From assembly GCA_963662395.1 (NCBI GenBank), contig OY759511.1, forward strand, positions 2,480,001 through 2,544,000: 64,000 nt of DNA, in the 5' to 3' direction. The translations under genes and the position numbers were made by a program. Each line of letters begins with the position of its first letter. The stretch's first letter is position 1. The DNA is from JAPOXR01 sp963662395 (lineage in GTDB: Bacteria > Pseudomonadota > Alphaproteobacteria > Rhodobacterales > Rhodobacteraceae). Under the pieces are notes generated by a model. The model worked only from the letters and a program-made list of their open reading frames with translations, had not been told where the DNA came from and ran no database searches. Positions 17,804 to 26,526 of this stretch are shown here, one piece after another.

Positions 17804-20062
17804 CTATTGACCATAGATGAGGTTGGGCAGCCACAAGGCCAGCTGCGGGAAGATGAATACCAGCGCCAGGCCCAGGAACTGGATGGCCATGAATTGCAGC
17901 ATGCCCTTGTAGATATCAAGCAGATCCCACTCCGGCACCACCCCCTTCAGGAAATAGGCCGACAGGGCCACCGGTGGACTGAGCCATGCCGTCTGCAGGT
18001 TGACCGCCACCAGGATACCGAACCAGGTCAGGTTGATGTCCATTTCGATCAGGGCCGGTATCAGGATCGGCACGATGATCAGGACAATCGGAACCCATTC
18101 CAGCGGCCAGCCCAGCAGGAATATCAGTGCCATGATGATGAGCAGGACCAGCGTCGCCGACAAATCCCATTCCAGCAGCAAATGGGTCAGCATGGTCGGT
18201 GTTCCGAGCCGGGAGAACACGGAGCCGAAGAAATTCGACGCTGCCACCAGGAACAGGATGAGGACCGAGATCTCCAGGGTCTTGATCAGGGCTTCCCATA
18301 TCCGCTCGATCGTGAGTTTCCGGTAGCAGATTGCCAGGATTATGGCCCCGAAAGCCCCGCAGGCCGCCCCCTCCGTGGGGGTTGCCCAACCGAACAGGAT
18401 CGAGCCGAGCGCAAAGGCCACAAGCGCCGAAGGCGGCACCAGCCCCATGAAGAATTCGTACCACAGATCGGAAAAATAGAAGCCGGCCGGCCGGTTTTCC
18501 CTGACCCATTTCGCCGCCCCGAACATGATGCCCATCCAGGCAGCCGGCAGGATCAGCCACGCCAGGGGAAACAACCCGGTCAGCGCCCCGGACAGGGCCA
18601 GGAACAACAGCAGGAACATGATGGCAAGCGACGACATGACCAGCACCGCCTCGAGCCAGTAGAACGGCGAGGTCTCGGGTCGATCATCCTCCTGAAGCAC
18701 CGGTCCCAGATCCGGATTCATTCGGCACCTTACCATGGTATAGCCAGCATAGAGCGCGGCCAGCAGGATGCCCGGGATGATCGCCGCCGCGAACAGGTCG
18801 GTGACCGGAACCTCCAGCACCGGCCCCATGACCACCAGCATGATCGAGGGTGGAATCAGGATCCCCAGCGTCCCGCCGGCAGTGATTGCACCGGCTGCAA
18901 GCCTGGTATCGTAGCCGGCCCGGTTCATGGTCTTGGCAGCCATGATGCCGAGAATGGTCACCGAGGCACCGACGATCCCGGTTGCCGCGGCAAACACCGT
19001 CGAGACCAGCAGCACCGCCAGGTAGAGCGAGCCGCGGGTCTGGGACAGCATCAGCTGAACGGCCTTGAACAGCCGTTCCATGAGACCGGCCTGTTCCATG
19101 AGGATGCCCATGAACACGAATAGCGGCACCGCGGCCAGCGTCTGCTGCAGCATGACCGAGTTGAACTGGAGCGTTTGCAGGTAGAACACCAGGCCACTGC
19201 CAAACCCCCAGGCCCCGAACACGAAGCCGAGGAAAATCAGCGTGAAGGAAATCGGGAATCCGACAAAGATGGCAAACAGCATGACCGAGATCATCAGCAC
19301 TCCGATCAGCTCGGTCGACAACGCATCGGCACCGGAGGTGGCGATTACCGTCTCCCACCAGCCACCGAACGGAACCAGGGAGGGGAAGAACGCGCTGGCA
19401 AAGATCGTCGCCAGCAGCACCAGATAGACCGGCATGAACCGGAGGAATGCGCGACGGCGGCCAAGGCCGGAATCATGGAAGCAGCGAAGGAGTTCGGCGA
19501 TGCCCTGCAAAAGGAGCAGGAATGCCCCCAACGGCATGGCCGTCCGGGCCGGCGCCAACGGTGCCATCAGCGTCGTGTCCATGGCCCGCTCCCATTTCAC
19601 CCAGGCGGAAACGGTGTATTCGAGCGAGATCCAGAAGAAGAACAGCATCGCCGGAAAATACAGGGCAAGGTAGAGGAGCGCGTCCACGGTGGCCTGGGTA
19701 CGACGGGACCAGGACCGGTAGAGAAAATCGGCACGGATATGCACGCCGCGCATCAGGGCATAGCCGGCGCCGGCCATGAACATCGCTCCGGCGGCCATGC
19801 GGCTGACGTCGAACGCCCAGATTGTCGGGGCGATGAACAGTTTCCGGGCCACGACCTCGTAGACCATGGCGGCGATGACCGGGATCAGAAGCAGGCAGGT
19901 AGCCCGGCCGGCCCAGAGGTTCAGATTGTCGATGACATGGATGATCTTCCGCATCCATGCCGGCATGTCGTCGGGAGTCTCGCCGGGTTGCGATGACCGT
20001 GCTTCGGCGATCAGCTCATCGGCGAATTCCGGGCCGGTCTGGTCCGTGCTGCGGGTCATCAT
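17804..20062 (-). CDS. TRAP transporter fused small and large permease (DctQ-DctM)
   Basis: 752 residues. Residues 35-200 form the four-helix DctQ-like part (VYEVVARKLFIAPTIWAFDV), and residues about 255-750 form the large DctM part with repeated LFVFMGILMEQAGLMERLF, ATGIVGASVTILGIMA, GTLGILIPPSIMLVVMG and GWATPTEGAACGAFGA. Usually these are separate genes; here they are one polypeptide. Together with the DctP gene upstream it makes a sodium-driven high-affinity importer for an organic anion, here probably a sulfonate. A GC-rich hairpin lies between the two genes. Confidence 0.94.
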   Translation of the reverse strand: MMTRSTDQTGPEFADELIAEARSSQPGETPDDMPAWMRKIIHVIDNLNLWAGRATCLLLIPVIAAMVYEVVARKLFIAPTIWAFDVSRMAAGAMFMAGAGYALMRGVHIRADFLYRSWSRRTQATVDALLYLALYFPAMLFFFWISLEYTVSAWVKWERAMDTTLMAPLAPARTAMPLGAFLLLLQGIAELLRCFHDSGLGRRRAFLRFMPVYLVLLATIFASAFFPSLVPFGGWWETVIATSGADALSTELIGVLMISVMLFAIFVGFPISFTLIFLGFVFGAWGFGSGLVFYLQTLQFNSVMLQQTLAAVPLFVFMGILMEQAGLMERLFKAVQLMLSQTRGSLYLAVLLVSTVFAAATGIVGASVTILGIMAAKTMNRAGYDTRLAAGAITAGGTLGILIPPSIMLVVMGPVLEVPVTDLFAAAIIPGILLAALYAGYTMVRCRMNPDLGPVLQEDDRPETSPFYWLEAVLVMSSLAIMFLLLFLALSGALTGLFPLAWLILPAAWMGIMFGAAKWVRENRPAGFYFSDLWYEFFMGLVPPSALVAFALGSILFGWATPTEGAACGAFGAIILAICYRKLTIERIWEALIKTLEISVLILFLVAASNFFGSVFSRLGTPTMLTHLLLEWDLSATLVLLIIMALIFLLGWPLEWVPIVLIIVPILIPALIEMDINLTWFGILVAVNLQTAWLSPPVALSAYFLKGVVPEWDLLDIYKGMLQFMAIQFLGLALVFIFPQLALWLPNLIYGQ

Positions 20063-20127
20063 TCTTGCCTCGGGCTGGCTTCCCGTCGGCAGCTATGCGC
20101 GGCTTCCGGGGCTCAGGAAATTCGTCG

Positions 20128-20160
20128 GGCAGGCGGCGAGTCCGCGACCCGCCGCCTGCC
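20128..20160 (-). promoter_or_regulatory. Intercistronic stem-loop between TRAP binding-protein and permease genes
   Basis: Arms GGCAGGCGGCG (20128-20138) and CGCCGCCTGCC (20150-20160) pair perfectly over 11 bases with an 11-base loop. No T-run follows in the direction of transcription. It sits just after the binding-protein stop, the same layout as the hairpin in the sugar ABC operon. Confidence 0.6.
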
Positions 20161-20170
20161 ATGTTTCAGC

Positions 20171-21286
20171 TCAGTTGAGCGAGTCGGCAAAGGCCTTGCC
20201 AAGCTGCGCGTTCGATGACTGCGCACCGGCCCAGAACGGAACGGCGATTTCGGCAAAGGCCCGCTGGCTGTTCCACACTTCGGCGAAGAACGGGTTTTCG
20301 GCCGCGTTCTTCTCGAGAGTGGCCCGCGCTGCATTCATGTAGGCCGGGAAGTAGTCGGCCGGAGTGTCATGCAGGATCACGCCATGATTGTCGGTCAGGT
20401 CCTTCAATGCCTTTCCGTTTTCGGAAATGCGGTAGGCAACTGCCTTCATCAGCGAGGCATTCGCTGCCACTTCGATCGCCCGCTTCTGATGATCGGTCAG
20501 CGAGTCATACACGTCGCCATTGATGTAGAGATCGGCATTGACGACCACCTGGTGCAGGCCCTGCAGGTAATAGTGCTTGAGAACCTTCTGGAATCCGAAC
20601 ACGCTGTCCGGCTTCGGGCAGCACCATTCCGCGGCGTCGATCGTCCCCGCTTCCAGGGCCGGAAGAATGTCTCCACCACCCATGGCAACGGAGGCTACAC
20701 CGATATCCTTGTAGGTCTGGCCAGGGATTCCCGGAGGTGTGCGGAACCGGTACTTGCGGAAGTCATCCATCGAGTTGATCGGCTCACTGAACCAGCCAAG
20801 GGCCTCGGGACCGACGGGCTGCAACATGAAACCCTTCACATTGGCATCCATTTCTTCCCACAGGCGGTCATAGAGTTCCTTGCCACCGCCATACATGAAC
20901 CATGAAATGAACGCGATGTTGTCAAGCCCGACACCGGCGCCGGCGACCGGGGATCCGAACAGCATCGCTGCCGGATGCTTGCCCGACCAGTAATGCGTCC
21001 AGGCAAAACCGGCCTCGACAAGGCCGCGGTCGACCGCATCGAAGATTTCCGGGACGCCGACCACGGCGCCGGCCGGAAGCACCTCGAACTGGAGTTCGCC
21101 ACCGGTCAGGACTTCGACATCACTGGCGAATTCCTTGAGCATCACCATTTCGTCAGCCGTATCCGGCGTCGCCGACTGGATGCGAATGATTGTCTGGGCG
21201 GAGGTCGAGACCGCGCCCATCGCAGCAAGACTGAAAGCCGCTGCTGCGGCCATTCCTGCAAATACCTTTCTCTTGTTTGTGTTCAT
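20171..21286 (-). CDS. TRAP transporter substrate-binding protein (DctP family)
   Basis: 371 residues from the ATG behind AGGAGGGTACCA; a longer frame exists but has no support. Signal peptide KRKVFAGMAAAAAFSLAAMG with cleavage near TSAQ. The mature protein has the DctP layout (TIIRIQSATPDTADEMVMLK, then FRTPPGIPGQTYKDIGV with the R that grips the substrate carboxylate or sulfonate). It resembles the TtgM/YiaO-like subgroup with EWCCPKPD in the hinge region. It delivers the substrate to the fused permease downstream. Confidence 0.93.
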   Translation of the reverse strand: MNTNKRKVFAGMAAAAAFSLAAMGAVSTSAQTIIRIQSATPDTADEMVMLKEFASDVEVLTGGELQFEVLPAGAVVGVPEIFDAVDRGLVEAGFAWTHYWSGKHPAAMLFGSPVAGAGVGLDNIAFISWFMYGGGKELYDRLWEEMDANVKGFMLQPVGPEALGWFSEPINSMDDFRKYRFRTPPGIPGQTYKDIGVASVAMGGGDILPALEAGTIDAAEWCCPKPDSVFGFQKVLKHYYLQGLHQVVVNADLYINGDVYDSLTDHQKRAIEVAANASLMKAVAYRISENGKALKDLTDNHGVILHDTPADYFPAYMNAARATLEKNAAENPFFAEVWNSQRAFAEIAVPFWAGAQSSNAQLGKAFADSLN

Positions 21287-21428
21287 TGGTACCCTCCTGA
21301 AGATTGGCCTTCCTTTGCGTCCCCCAAGGTGCCGGCGAAGGCAGGACTCCGGCAAGAATACACGGGGCGCATTCCAGTCAGACACTGGCAGATCACTGCC
21401 GGCCAGGCTGAATGAATTTCGGCTGCAC

Positions 21429-22142
21429 TCACGACAGGTGGCCCATGAGATGCAGGACTTCCTGCGCGCCATCGTAGAGCAGGCGCAGGGACAGGTATAC
21501 CAGGAACAGCAACCCGGCCCATGACAGGGCCGGGTACCTGGTGAGTACCTTCATGATGATCGTGGCGCAGAACGCCATCAGGACGATGGCCAGCGACAGG
21601 CCGAATACCAGCATGACCGTGTCTTCGCGGGCAATGGCTGCCACTGCGATCACGTTGTCGAGCGACATCGATACGTCGGCAGCGGTAATGGTGATCAGCG
21701 CCTTTCGCAGCTGTTTTCCCGGGGACAGCGACGGGTTCTCCTCGGCGGCGGTGATCGCCTTGTCCGGCTCCTTTGCCGCCCTGTTGTATTCCTTCAGATC
21801 CTGGTAGAATCGCCAGCAGACCCAGCTCAGCAGCAATCCTCCGATCAGCAGGATTCCGGGAATCTTCAACAGGTACGACGCGGCGATGGCGAAGACGATG
21901 CGCAGCAACGCCGCCATTCCCAGGCCGAACACGATAGCCACCCGGCGATGCGAGGCGGTCACGGTCGCCGCAGCCATGCCGATGACCAGGGCATTGTCTC
22001 CGGAGAGAATGATGTCGGCAAAGACGATCTGCGTGATCATCAACGCCTTGTCGTAGAGCCAGACACATTCACTCAGGCCCGTCCGGCAAAGCAGTTCGCC
22101 GGCACCGCCACCCGCTGACAGGAACGGGATTGCATCAGCCAT
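21429..22142 (-). CDS. TerC/YjbE-family integral membrane protein
   Basis: 237 residues from the ATG MADAIPFLS; about seven membrane segments. Signature FADIILSGDNALVIGMAAAT in helix 1 and VSMSLDNVIAVAAIA in the second repeat carry the acidic S-G-D-N and S-L-D-N pairs of the TerC family, some of which export manganese or other ions. It heads the minus-strand sulfonate operon, opposite the IclR gene. Since Xsc makes sulfite, an export role for this protein is tempting but unproven; it may simply be a neighbour. Confidence 0.9.
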   Translation of the reverse strand: MADAIPFLSAGGGAGELLCRTGLSECVWLYDKALMITQIVFADIILSGDNALVIGMAAATVTASHRRVAIVFGLGMAALLRIVFAIAASYLLKIPGILLIGGLLLSWVCWRFYQDLKEYNRAAKEPDKAITAAEENPSLSPGKQLRKALITITAADVSMSLDNVIAVAAIAREDTVMLVFGLSLAIVLMAFCATIIMKVLTRYPALSWAGLLFLVYLSLRLLYDGAQEVLHLMGHLS

Positions 22143-22366
22143 GCCATCTTCCGGACCGGCACCGTTCCCGGCAGGATTCCGCACCAGGCAGGGCTCCCGG
22201 ACGCTCTATTGGGGCAGTGCGCAACATTGCTAAGACCGAGTATGCTCGAGCCCGGTTGCCTGAAAATCATGCATTTTTGCTCCCCCGGTCAGATATTTCC
22301 GGCACACCGGCAAACAAAATGGGACAAAACGTCTTGAAATATGTATATTACGCTTTGCCGACAACA

Positions 22367-22385
22367 GGACAAGGTTTTTTTGTCC
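22367..22385. promoter_or_regulatory. Candidate operator of the sulfonate IclR regulator
   Basis: GGACAA, seven bases, TTGTCC form a perfect palindrome 14 bases before the regulator start. A second half-site GGGACAAAA occurs at about 22321. This would suit autoregulation and control of the divergent operon. Confidence 0.45.
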
Positions 22386-22398
22386 GGGGATGACATGA

Positions 22399-23160
22399 AT
22401 GGATCGAGCTTCCAAGATTCCAACCTCGTTCAGGTTGCTCAGGATACTGGAGATCGTTGCCGAAACCGGTGACCCGGTCTCACCGGCGCAAATCTACCGG
22501 CAGCTCGGCCTGCCGAAGCAGACCGGCCATCGCCTGTGCAACCGGCTGGTCGAAGAGGGATATCTCGTCGACAGCGGAGGGCGAAGACTGGTGCCGGGAA
22601 AACGCATGCGGGTGCTGGCGAGGCAGCTGCTCTTTGGTGCCCACTCCGAAATCGCCCGCCGGCAGGTACTCATGTCCACCGCCAAGGCGATCGGCGAGAC
22701 CATCAACTTTGCCGTGCCCGAGACTGACGGGATGGCCTATGTCGACCGGATCGAAACCGATTGGCCGCTCAGGATCCAGCTTCCGGTCGGAAGTTGCGTG
22801 CCCTTTCATTGCACGGCGAGCGGCAAGGCCTTCCTGGCCAGCCTGCCGGAGGAAAAGCGTCATTCGGTCATTTCGAGCCTGGATCTCGAGCGTCTGACGC
22901 CAAACACCATCGTCAGCAGGGCCGGCTTCATCGATGAAATCGAGCGGGTGGTCGAGAGCGGGTTTGCCGTTGACCGGGAGGAATTCATGGAGGGCATGGT
23001 GGCGGCGGCGGTTCCGGTCCGGGACGGGGATGATTGTTTCGTGGGGGCGCTGGCATTTCACGGGCCGACCCTCAGGCTGTCGGTCGATGATGTGCTCGAG
23101 AAGAAGAACATCCTGGTCGAGCAGTCACGGCGGCTGGGCGAAGCGCTGTTCCGGGGTTGA
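22399..23160 (+). CDS. IclR-family regulator, probably of the sulfonate operon
   Basis: 253 residues. Winged helix with SFRLLRILEIVAETGDPVSP and QIYRQLGLPKQTGHRLCNRL as the recognition region; effector domain with PFHCTASGKAFLASLP near residue 140 and GFAVDREEFMEGMVAAAVPV. It is divergent from the terC-TRAP-GMC-xsc-pta operon across about 250 bases holding a palindrome. IclR-type regulators control isethionate genes in Cupriavidus, which fits this context. No inducer can be deduced. Confidence 0.92.
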   Translation: MDRASKIPTSFRLLRILEIVAETGDPVSPAQIYRQLGLPKQTGHRLCNRLVEEGYLVDSGGRRLVPGKRMRVLARQLLFGAHSEIARRQVLMSTAKAIGETINFAVPETDGMAYVDRIETDWPLRIQLPVGSCVPFHCTASGKAFLASLPEEKRHSVISSLDLERLTPNTIVSRAGFIDEIERVVESGFAVDREEFMEGMVAAAVPVRDGDDCFVGALAFHGPTLRLSVDDVLEKKNILVEQSRRLGEALFRG

Positions 23161-23236
23161 GAATGTCGGCTCAGACATTACATGGCAGATGTTGATGGAG
23201 GCCGGCACCGACCGGTGATTACGCACTGGATACAGC

Positions 23237-23728
23237 ATGAATGATGGCAGCCGGGAGAACGGTGCCGACAAGAGCGGGCCGCCGGTCCTGCGGGCCCGGA
23301 TACTCTCGCAAAGCATACGCGACCTGTCCTTCGAGAATTTTCTCCGGCAGCGCGGCGGCCAGAAACACGGAGACCTCGGATTCCAGGTCACCATGAATGT
23401 CGAGGGAACCCCGCTGGAAAGCGGCGAGTTCGAATCGCTGTTCCGGCTTCAGATTGCTGCAACCGAGAAGGAATCGAAAGACTCGATCTATTATCTCGAG
23501 CTTGAATATTCCGGGGTTTTCAGCGTCGACGGCCTGTCTCAGGAACAGTCCCGGCCATTTCTGCTGGTCGAGTGCCCGCGCCTGCTGTTTCCGTTCGTGC
23601 GCAGGATCGTCCATGACGTGACACATGATGGCGGCTTCGAGCCATTCAGTCTTGAACTCATTGATTTCAATGGACTTTACCAGGCCGAGCTTGCCCGAAG
23701 ATCGGAGCCTGAAAGCCGGGACACCTAA
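23237..23728 (+). CDS. secB: Protein-export chaperone SecB
   Basis: 163 residues. SecB is the cytosolic tetrameric chaperone that keeps preproteins unfolded and hands them to SecA. Core motifs SIRDLSFENF, YYLELEYSGVFSVDGL and CPRLLFPFVRRIVHDVTHDG match the family. The N-terminal 25 residues are a polar extension and the C-terminus lacks an Asn/Gln tail. Its stop overlaps the stop of dnaQ on the other strand by four bases. Next to dnaQ-coaE-aroE-maf it is in its usual alphaproteobacterial place. Confidence 0.95.
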   Translation: MNDGSRENGADKSGPPVLRARILSQSIRDLSFENFLRQRGGQKHGDLGFQVTMNVEGTPLESGEFESLFRLQIAATEKESKDSIYYLELEYSGVFSVDGLSQEQSRPFLLVECPRLLFPFVRRIVHDVTHDGGFEPFSLELIDFNGLYQAELARRSEPESRDT

Positions 23729-24444
23729 CCGCCATCCGCCGGCGCCTTCCCGGCACCATGATGCCAGAGAGCATTCTCGCCGAGCGATCTGACCATCTCC
23801 AGATGGGCCTCCTTCTCCTCTTCGGTCAGCAGCAGCGGCTTCGGTCGCGGCCTGTATCTTTCCCGCATGCCGCCATCTGGTGATTCACTTCCCGGGAGCG
23901 GGTCATCCACGAGGTCGAGGAAGCTCTGGCTGCGCCCGGAGATCCTGACATAGACCTCCGTCAGCAGCTCGGCATCGAGCAGCGCGCCATGGGTGACCCG
24001 TTCCGACTTGTCGATCCGGAAATGATTGCACAGCGCGTCCAGGCTGAATCGGGTGAGTCCGGTCAACTCCTCGCGGGCGTATTGCAGCGTGTCCAGCGTC
24101 CGGTCCAGCCCGACCGGGTTCTCGCCAATTCTCTTCAGCTCCTCGTTGATGAAGCCCATGTCGAATTCGGCGTTGTGAATGACGAGCCTTGAATCGCCGA
24201 TGAATTCGATGAATTCCCCGGCAATCTCGGAAAAGCGCGGCTTGTCCATCAGGAACGCGTCGGTCAGGCCGTGAATCTTCCGGGCCTCTTCGGACATCTG
24301 CATTTCCGGGTTCAGATACTGGTGGAACACCCGCCCGGTGCGGTTGAGATTATCGAGTTCCACCGCCCCGATCTCGACGATCCTGTCGCCGGTCAGCGGA
24401 TCAAGCCCGGTTGTTTCCGTGTCGAGCACTACTTCAATTGCCAA
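23725..24444 (-). CDS. dnaQ: DNA polymerase III epsilon subunit, 3'-5' proofreading exonuclease
   Basis: 239 residues. ExoI VLDTETTGLDP, ExoII VIHNAEFDMGFIN, and ExoIII HGALLDAELLTEVY carry the DEDDh catalytic set. It proofreads for the replicative polymerase core. The C-terminal 60 residues hold the polymerase-binding tail. The start overlaps the end of coaE by 16 bases, part of a minus-strand run maf-aroE-coaE-dnaQ in which each gene overlaps the next. Confidence 0.96.
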   Translation of the reverse strand: MAIEVVLDTETTGLDPLTGDRIVEIGAVELDNLNRTGRVFHQYLNPEMQMSEEARKIHGLTDAFLMDKPRFSEIAGEFIEFIGDSRLVIHNAEFDMGFINEELKRIGENPVGLDRTLDTLQYAREELTGLTRFSLDALCNHFRIDKSERVTHGALLDAELLTEVYVRISGRSQSFLDLVDDPLPGSESPDGGMRERYRPRPKPLLLTEEEKEAHLEMVRSLGENALWHHGAGKAPADGG

Positions 24445-25049
24445 TTGCTTCTCCTGATCGCCGCCAGCACCCGGCGAACCCCGGCCCTGGCAGTCTCCAT
24501 TGACTTGGTGCTGATGACATAATCGGCCCGCCGGCGTTTTTCCTCGTCCGGCATCTGCCGGACCAGGAGCGCGTCGAGTTCCGCCTCGCTCATCGTCCCC
24601 CTCGCCCGCAACCGCTCCCGCTGGATCTCGCCCGGCGCGCTCACCACCAGCGTTGCATCGACCTCTTTCTCGCCGCCGGTCTCGAACAGCAGCGGCACCT
24701 CGACCAGCACCAGCCGCTCACCCTCCCGGCCGGCCCGGTCGATGAAGGCATTCCGGTCCCGCCTGACCAGCGGATGCACGGCCCTCTCCACCCTGCCGAG
24801 CAATTCCCGATCACTGGCCAGGGCCTGCCCGAGCAGGCGGCGGTCGACACCCCGGTTCGGTCCGCCGGCGGCTTCCGGGCACAGCCCGGCAATCACTGCC
24901 TGCCCCTCGCCGGCCGGTGCATAGAGACGCCCGACCACCTCGTCGGCACTCCAGGTCCGGACCCCCTCCTCGGCGAACATTGCCGCGGTGGTGGACTTCC
25001 CCATGCCCATCGATCCGGTCAGGCCGATAACCGCCGGTCTGGGGTTCAT
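24429..25049 (-). CDS. coaE: Dephospho-CoA kinase
   Basis: 206 residues from the ATG that overlaps the aroE stop (TGATG). P-loop GLTGSMGMGKSTTAAMF at the start, then VRTWSADEVVGRLYAP and VVSAPGEIQRERLRARGTMS. It phosphorylates dephospho-CoA in the last step of CoA synthesis. A longer frame to 25106 is possible but would run deep into aroE. Family length is about 200, so this start fits. Confidence 0.95.
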   Translation of the reverse strand: MNPRPAVIGLTGSMGMGKSTTAAMFAEEGVRTWSADEVVGRLYAPAGEGQAVIAGLCPEAAGGPNRGVDRRLLGQALASDRELLGRVERAVHPLVRRDRNAFIDRAGREGERLVLVEVPLLFETGGEKEVDATLVVSAPGEIQRERLRARGTMSEAELDALLVRQMPDEEKRRRADYVISTKSMETARAGVRRVLAAIRRSNWQLK

Positions 25050-25882
25050 CCGGCCAGGGCCAGGCTTCTCACCGTGGAGTTTATCACTGGCCGGATTCCG
25101 TACCACGAGTCAAATGACACGGCCGCCTGGTGAAGCAGCATGCCCAGCCCATCCACGGTCCGGCAGCCCCTGCTGGCTGCCTGTTTGAGCAACTCCGTTT
25201 CCAGCGGCGAATATACCAGATCGGTGACGACCGTGTCCGGTCGAAGCTCTTCATGGGGAAAATTGAGCCTCGGCATGCCCTTCATGCCCAGCGACGTGGC
25301 GTTGACGACGGTGGCAACCTCGCCGAGCAGGTCGGGAATGTCCGATTGCTTGACCACGACCACCCGGTTTCCGAAGACCCGGCGCAATGCTTCGGCCCGG
25401 TCGGAAGACCGGTTGGAGACATAGACCGTCGGCGCGCCGTCCAGGATCAGCGCATAGATGGCCGCCTTGGCCGCTCCTCCCGCACCGAGGACCAGCACCG
25501 GGCCGTGGCTGCCCTTCCAGTCCGGCAGCCGCTCCTTGAGATTCTGCAGGAATCCGTGGCCGTCGGTATTGTCAGCATAGATCTGGTGGTCGGGGCTGAA
25601 TGTCAGCGTGTTGACGGCGCCGATCAGGACTGCCTGGTCGGTGATATGGTGATAGTGCCGCAGCGCGTCTTCCTTGTACGGGATGGTGATGTTCACGCCG
25701 CGGAACTTCATTTTCGGCAGTGACTGGATGACCTCGAACAGATCTTCGCCGGCCACCTCTATCGGAACGTAATAGGCGTTGATGCCGTAATGCCGGAGCC
25801 AGTAGCCGTGAATGATCGGTGACTTGGAGTGCGCAATCGGATTGCCGATCACGCCAGCCAGAGACAGTTTCCTTGTATCCAT
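25046..25882 (-). CDS. aroE: Shikimate dehydrogenase
   Basis: 278 residues. GVIGNPIAHSKSPIIHGYWL holds the shikimate-binding S-x-S, NITIPYKEDALRH the catalytic K, and YADNTDGHGFLQNL the catalytic D; the NADP-binding loop is VLGAGGAAKAAIYAL followed by VSNRSSDRAEAL. It reduces 3-dehydroshikimate in aromatic amino-acid synthesis. Overlaps maf by one base upstream and coaE by four downstream, so the four genes form one tight unit. Confidence 0.96.
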   Translation of the reverse strand: MDTRKLSLAGVIGNPIAHSKSPIIHGYWLRHYGINAYYVPIEVAGEDLFEVIQSLPKMKFRGVNITIPYKEDALRHYHHITDQAVLIGAVNTLTFSPDHQIYADNTDGHGFLQNLKERLPDWKGSHGPVLVLGAGGAAKAAIYALILDGAPTVYVSNRSSDRAEALRRVFGNRVVVVKQSDIPDLLGEVATVVNATSLGMKGMPRLNFPHEELRPDTVVTDLVYSPLETELLKQAASRGCRTVDGLGMLLHQAAVSFDSWYGIRPVINSTVRSLALAG

Positions 25883-26526
25883 CAGCCTGCCAGAGCTCCT
25901 GCGTCACCCAAATATGTCAGGAGGGGAATTAGCGGCAAGCCACAAATCGCGAAAAAGTCGCCGTCCACACTGCTGAACAGCCGGATGCCCTCTTCTTCGA
26001 TTCGATAGCAGCCAACCGTGTCGAGGAGCTGCTCCCCATGCCTGGCAACATATTGTTCGAGATATGCGTCGGAAAAATTCCTGGCCCTCAGCCTGGCGGT
26101 GGCAGTGTGCCTCCAGGCCGACCTGGAGGTCCTGTACACCGCGACCGCGGAATGCAGTTCGTGGGTCCGCCCCCGGAATGCCGCCAGATGCTCCCTCGCT
26201 TCGGTCAGCGATCGGGCCTTGCCAAGTGCCCGCCCCTCGAATTCGAGGATCTGATCACACCCGATCACCATCCGCTCAGGATGGGCTTGCGACACCTTGC
26301 GCGCCTTCATCTCTGCCAGGACCATCGACATCTCTGCCGGCTGCACCTGTTCGGCCTCCAGCGACCTACGGATTGCCTCCTCGTCAATCCGGGCAACAAC
26401 CGCCTGCACCGGAACGCCGGCCCGCTGCAGCATCAGGAGGCGGGTCTGCGATCCCGAAGCGAGAATGGTTGTATCCGACACCTGCATATTCCTGTTGAAA
26501 CCCCTGTTGAAATCTGCCGAAGACAT
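25882..26526 (-). CDS. maf: Maf/YceF-type nucleotide pyrophosphatase
   Basis: 214 residues from the ATG with AGGAG upstream (start at 26487 is an alternative). ILASGSQTRLLMLQRAGVPV and MVIGCDQILEFEGRALGKAR match Maf house-cleaning nucleotide phosphatases, which hydrolyse modified NTPs and are linked to septum inhibition. The usual S-P-R after ASGS is Q-T-R here, closer to the YceF subgroup. It is the first gene of the leftward run and abuts the presumed origin gap. Confidence 0.93.
   Translation of the reverse strand: MSSADFNRGFNRNMQVSDTTILASGSQTRLLMLQRAGVPVQAVVARIDEEAIRRSLEAEQVQPAEMSMVLAEMKARKVSQAHPERMVIGCDQILEFEGRALGKARSLTEAREHLAAFRGRTHELHSAVAVYRTSRSAWRHTATARLRARNFSDAYLEQYVARHGEQLLDTVGCYRIEEEGIRLFSSVDGDFFAICGLPLIPLLTYLGDAGALAG

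Noticed and set aside
17801..19123. 440-codon open frame antisense to the TRAP permease
   Set aside because: Composition is Q, R, H and G rich with no family match, as expected for the complement of a GC-rich membrane-protein gene.
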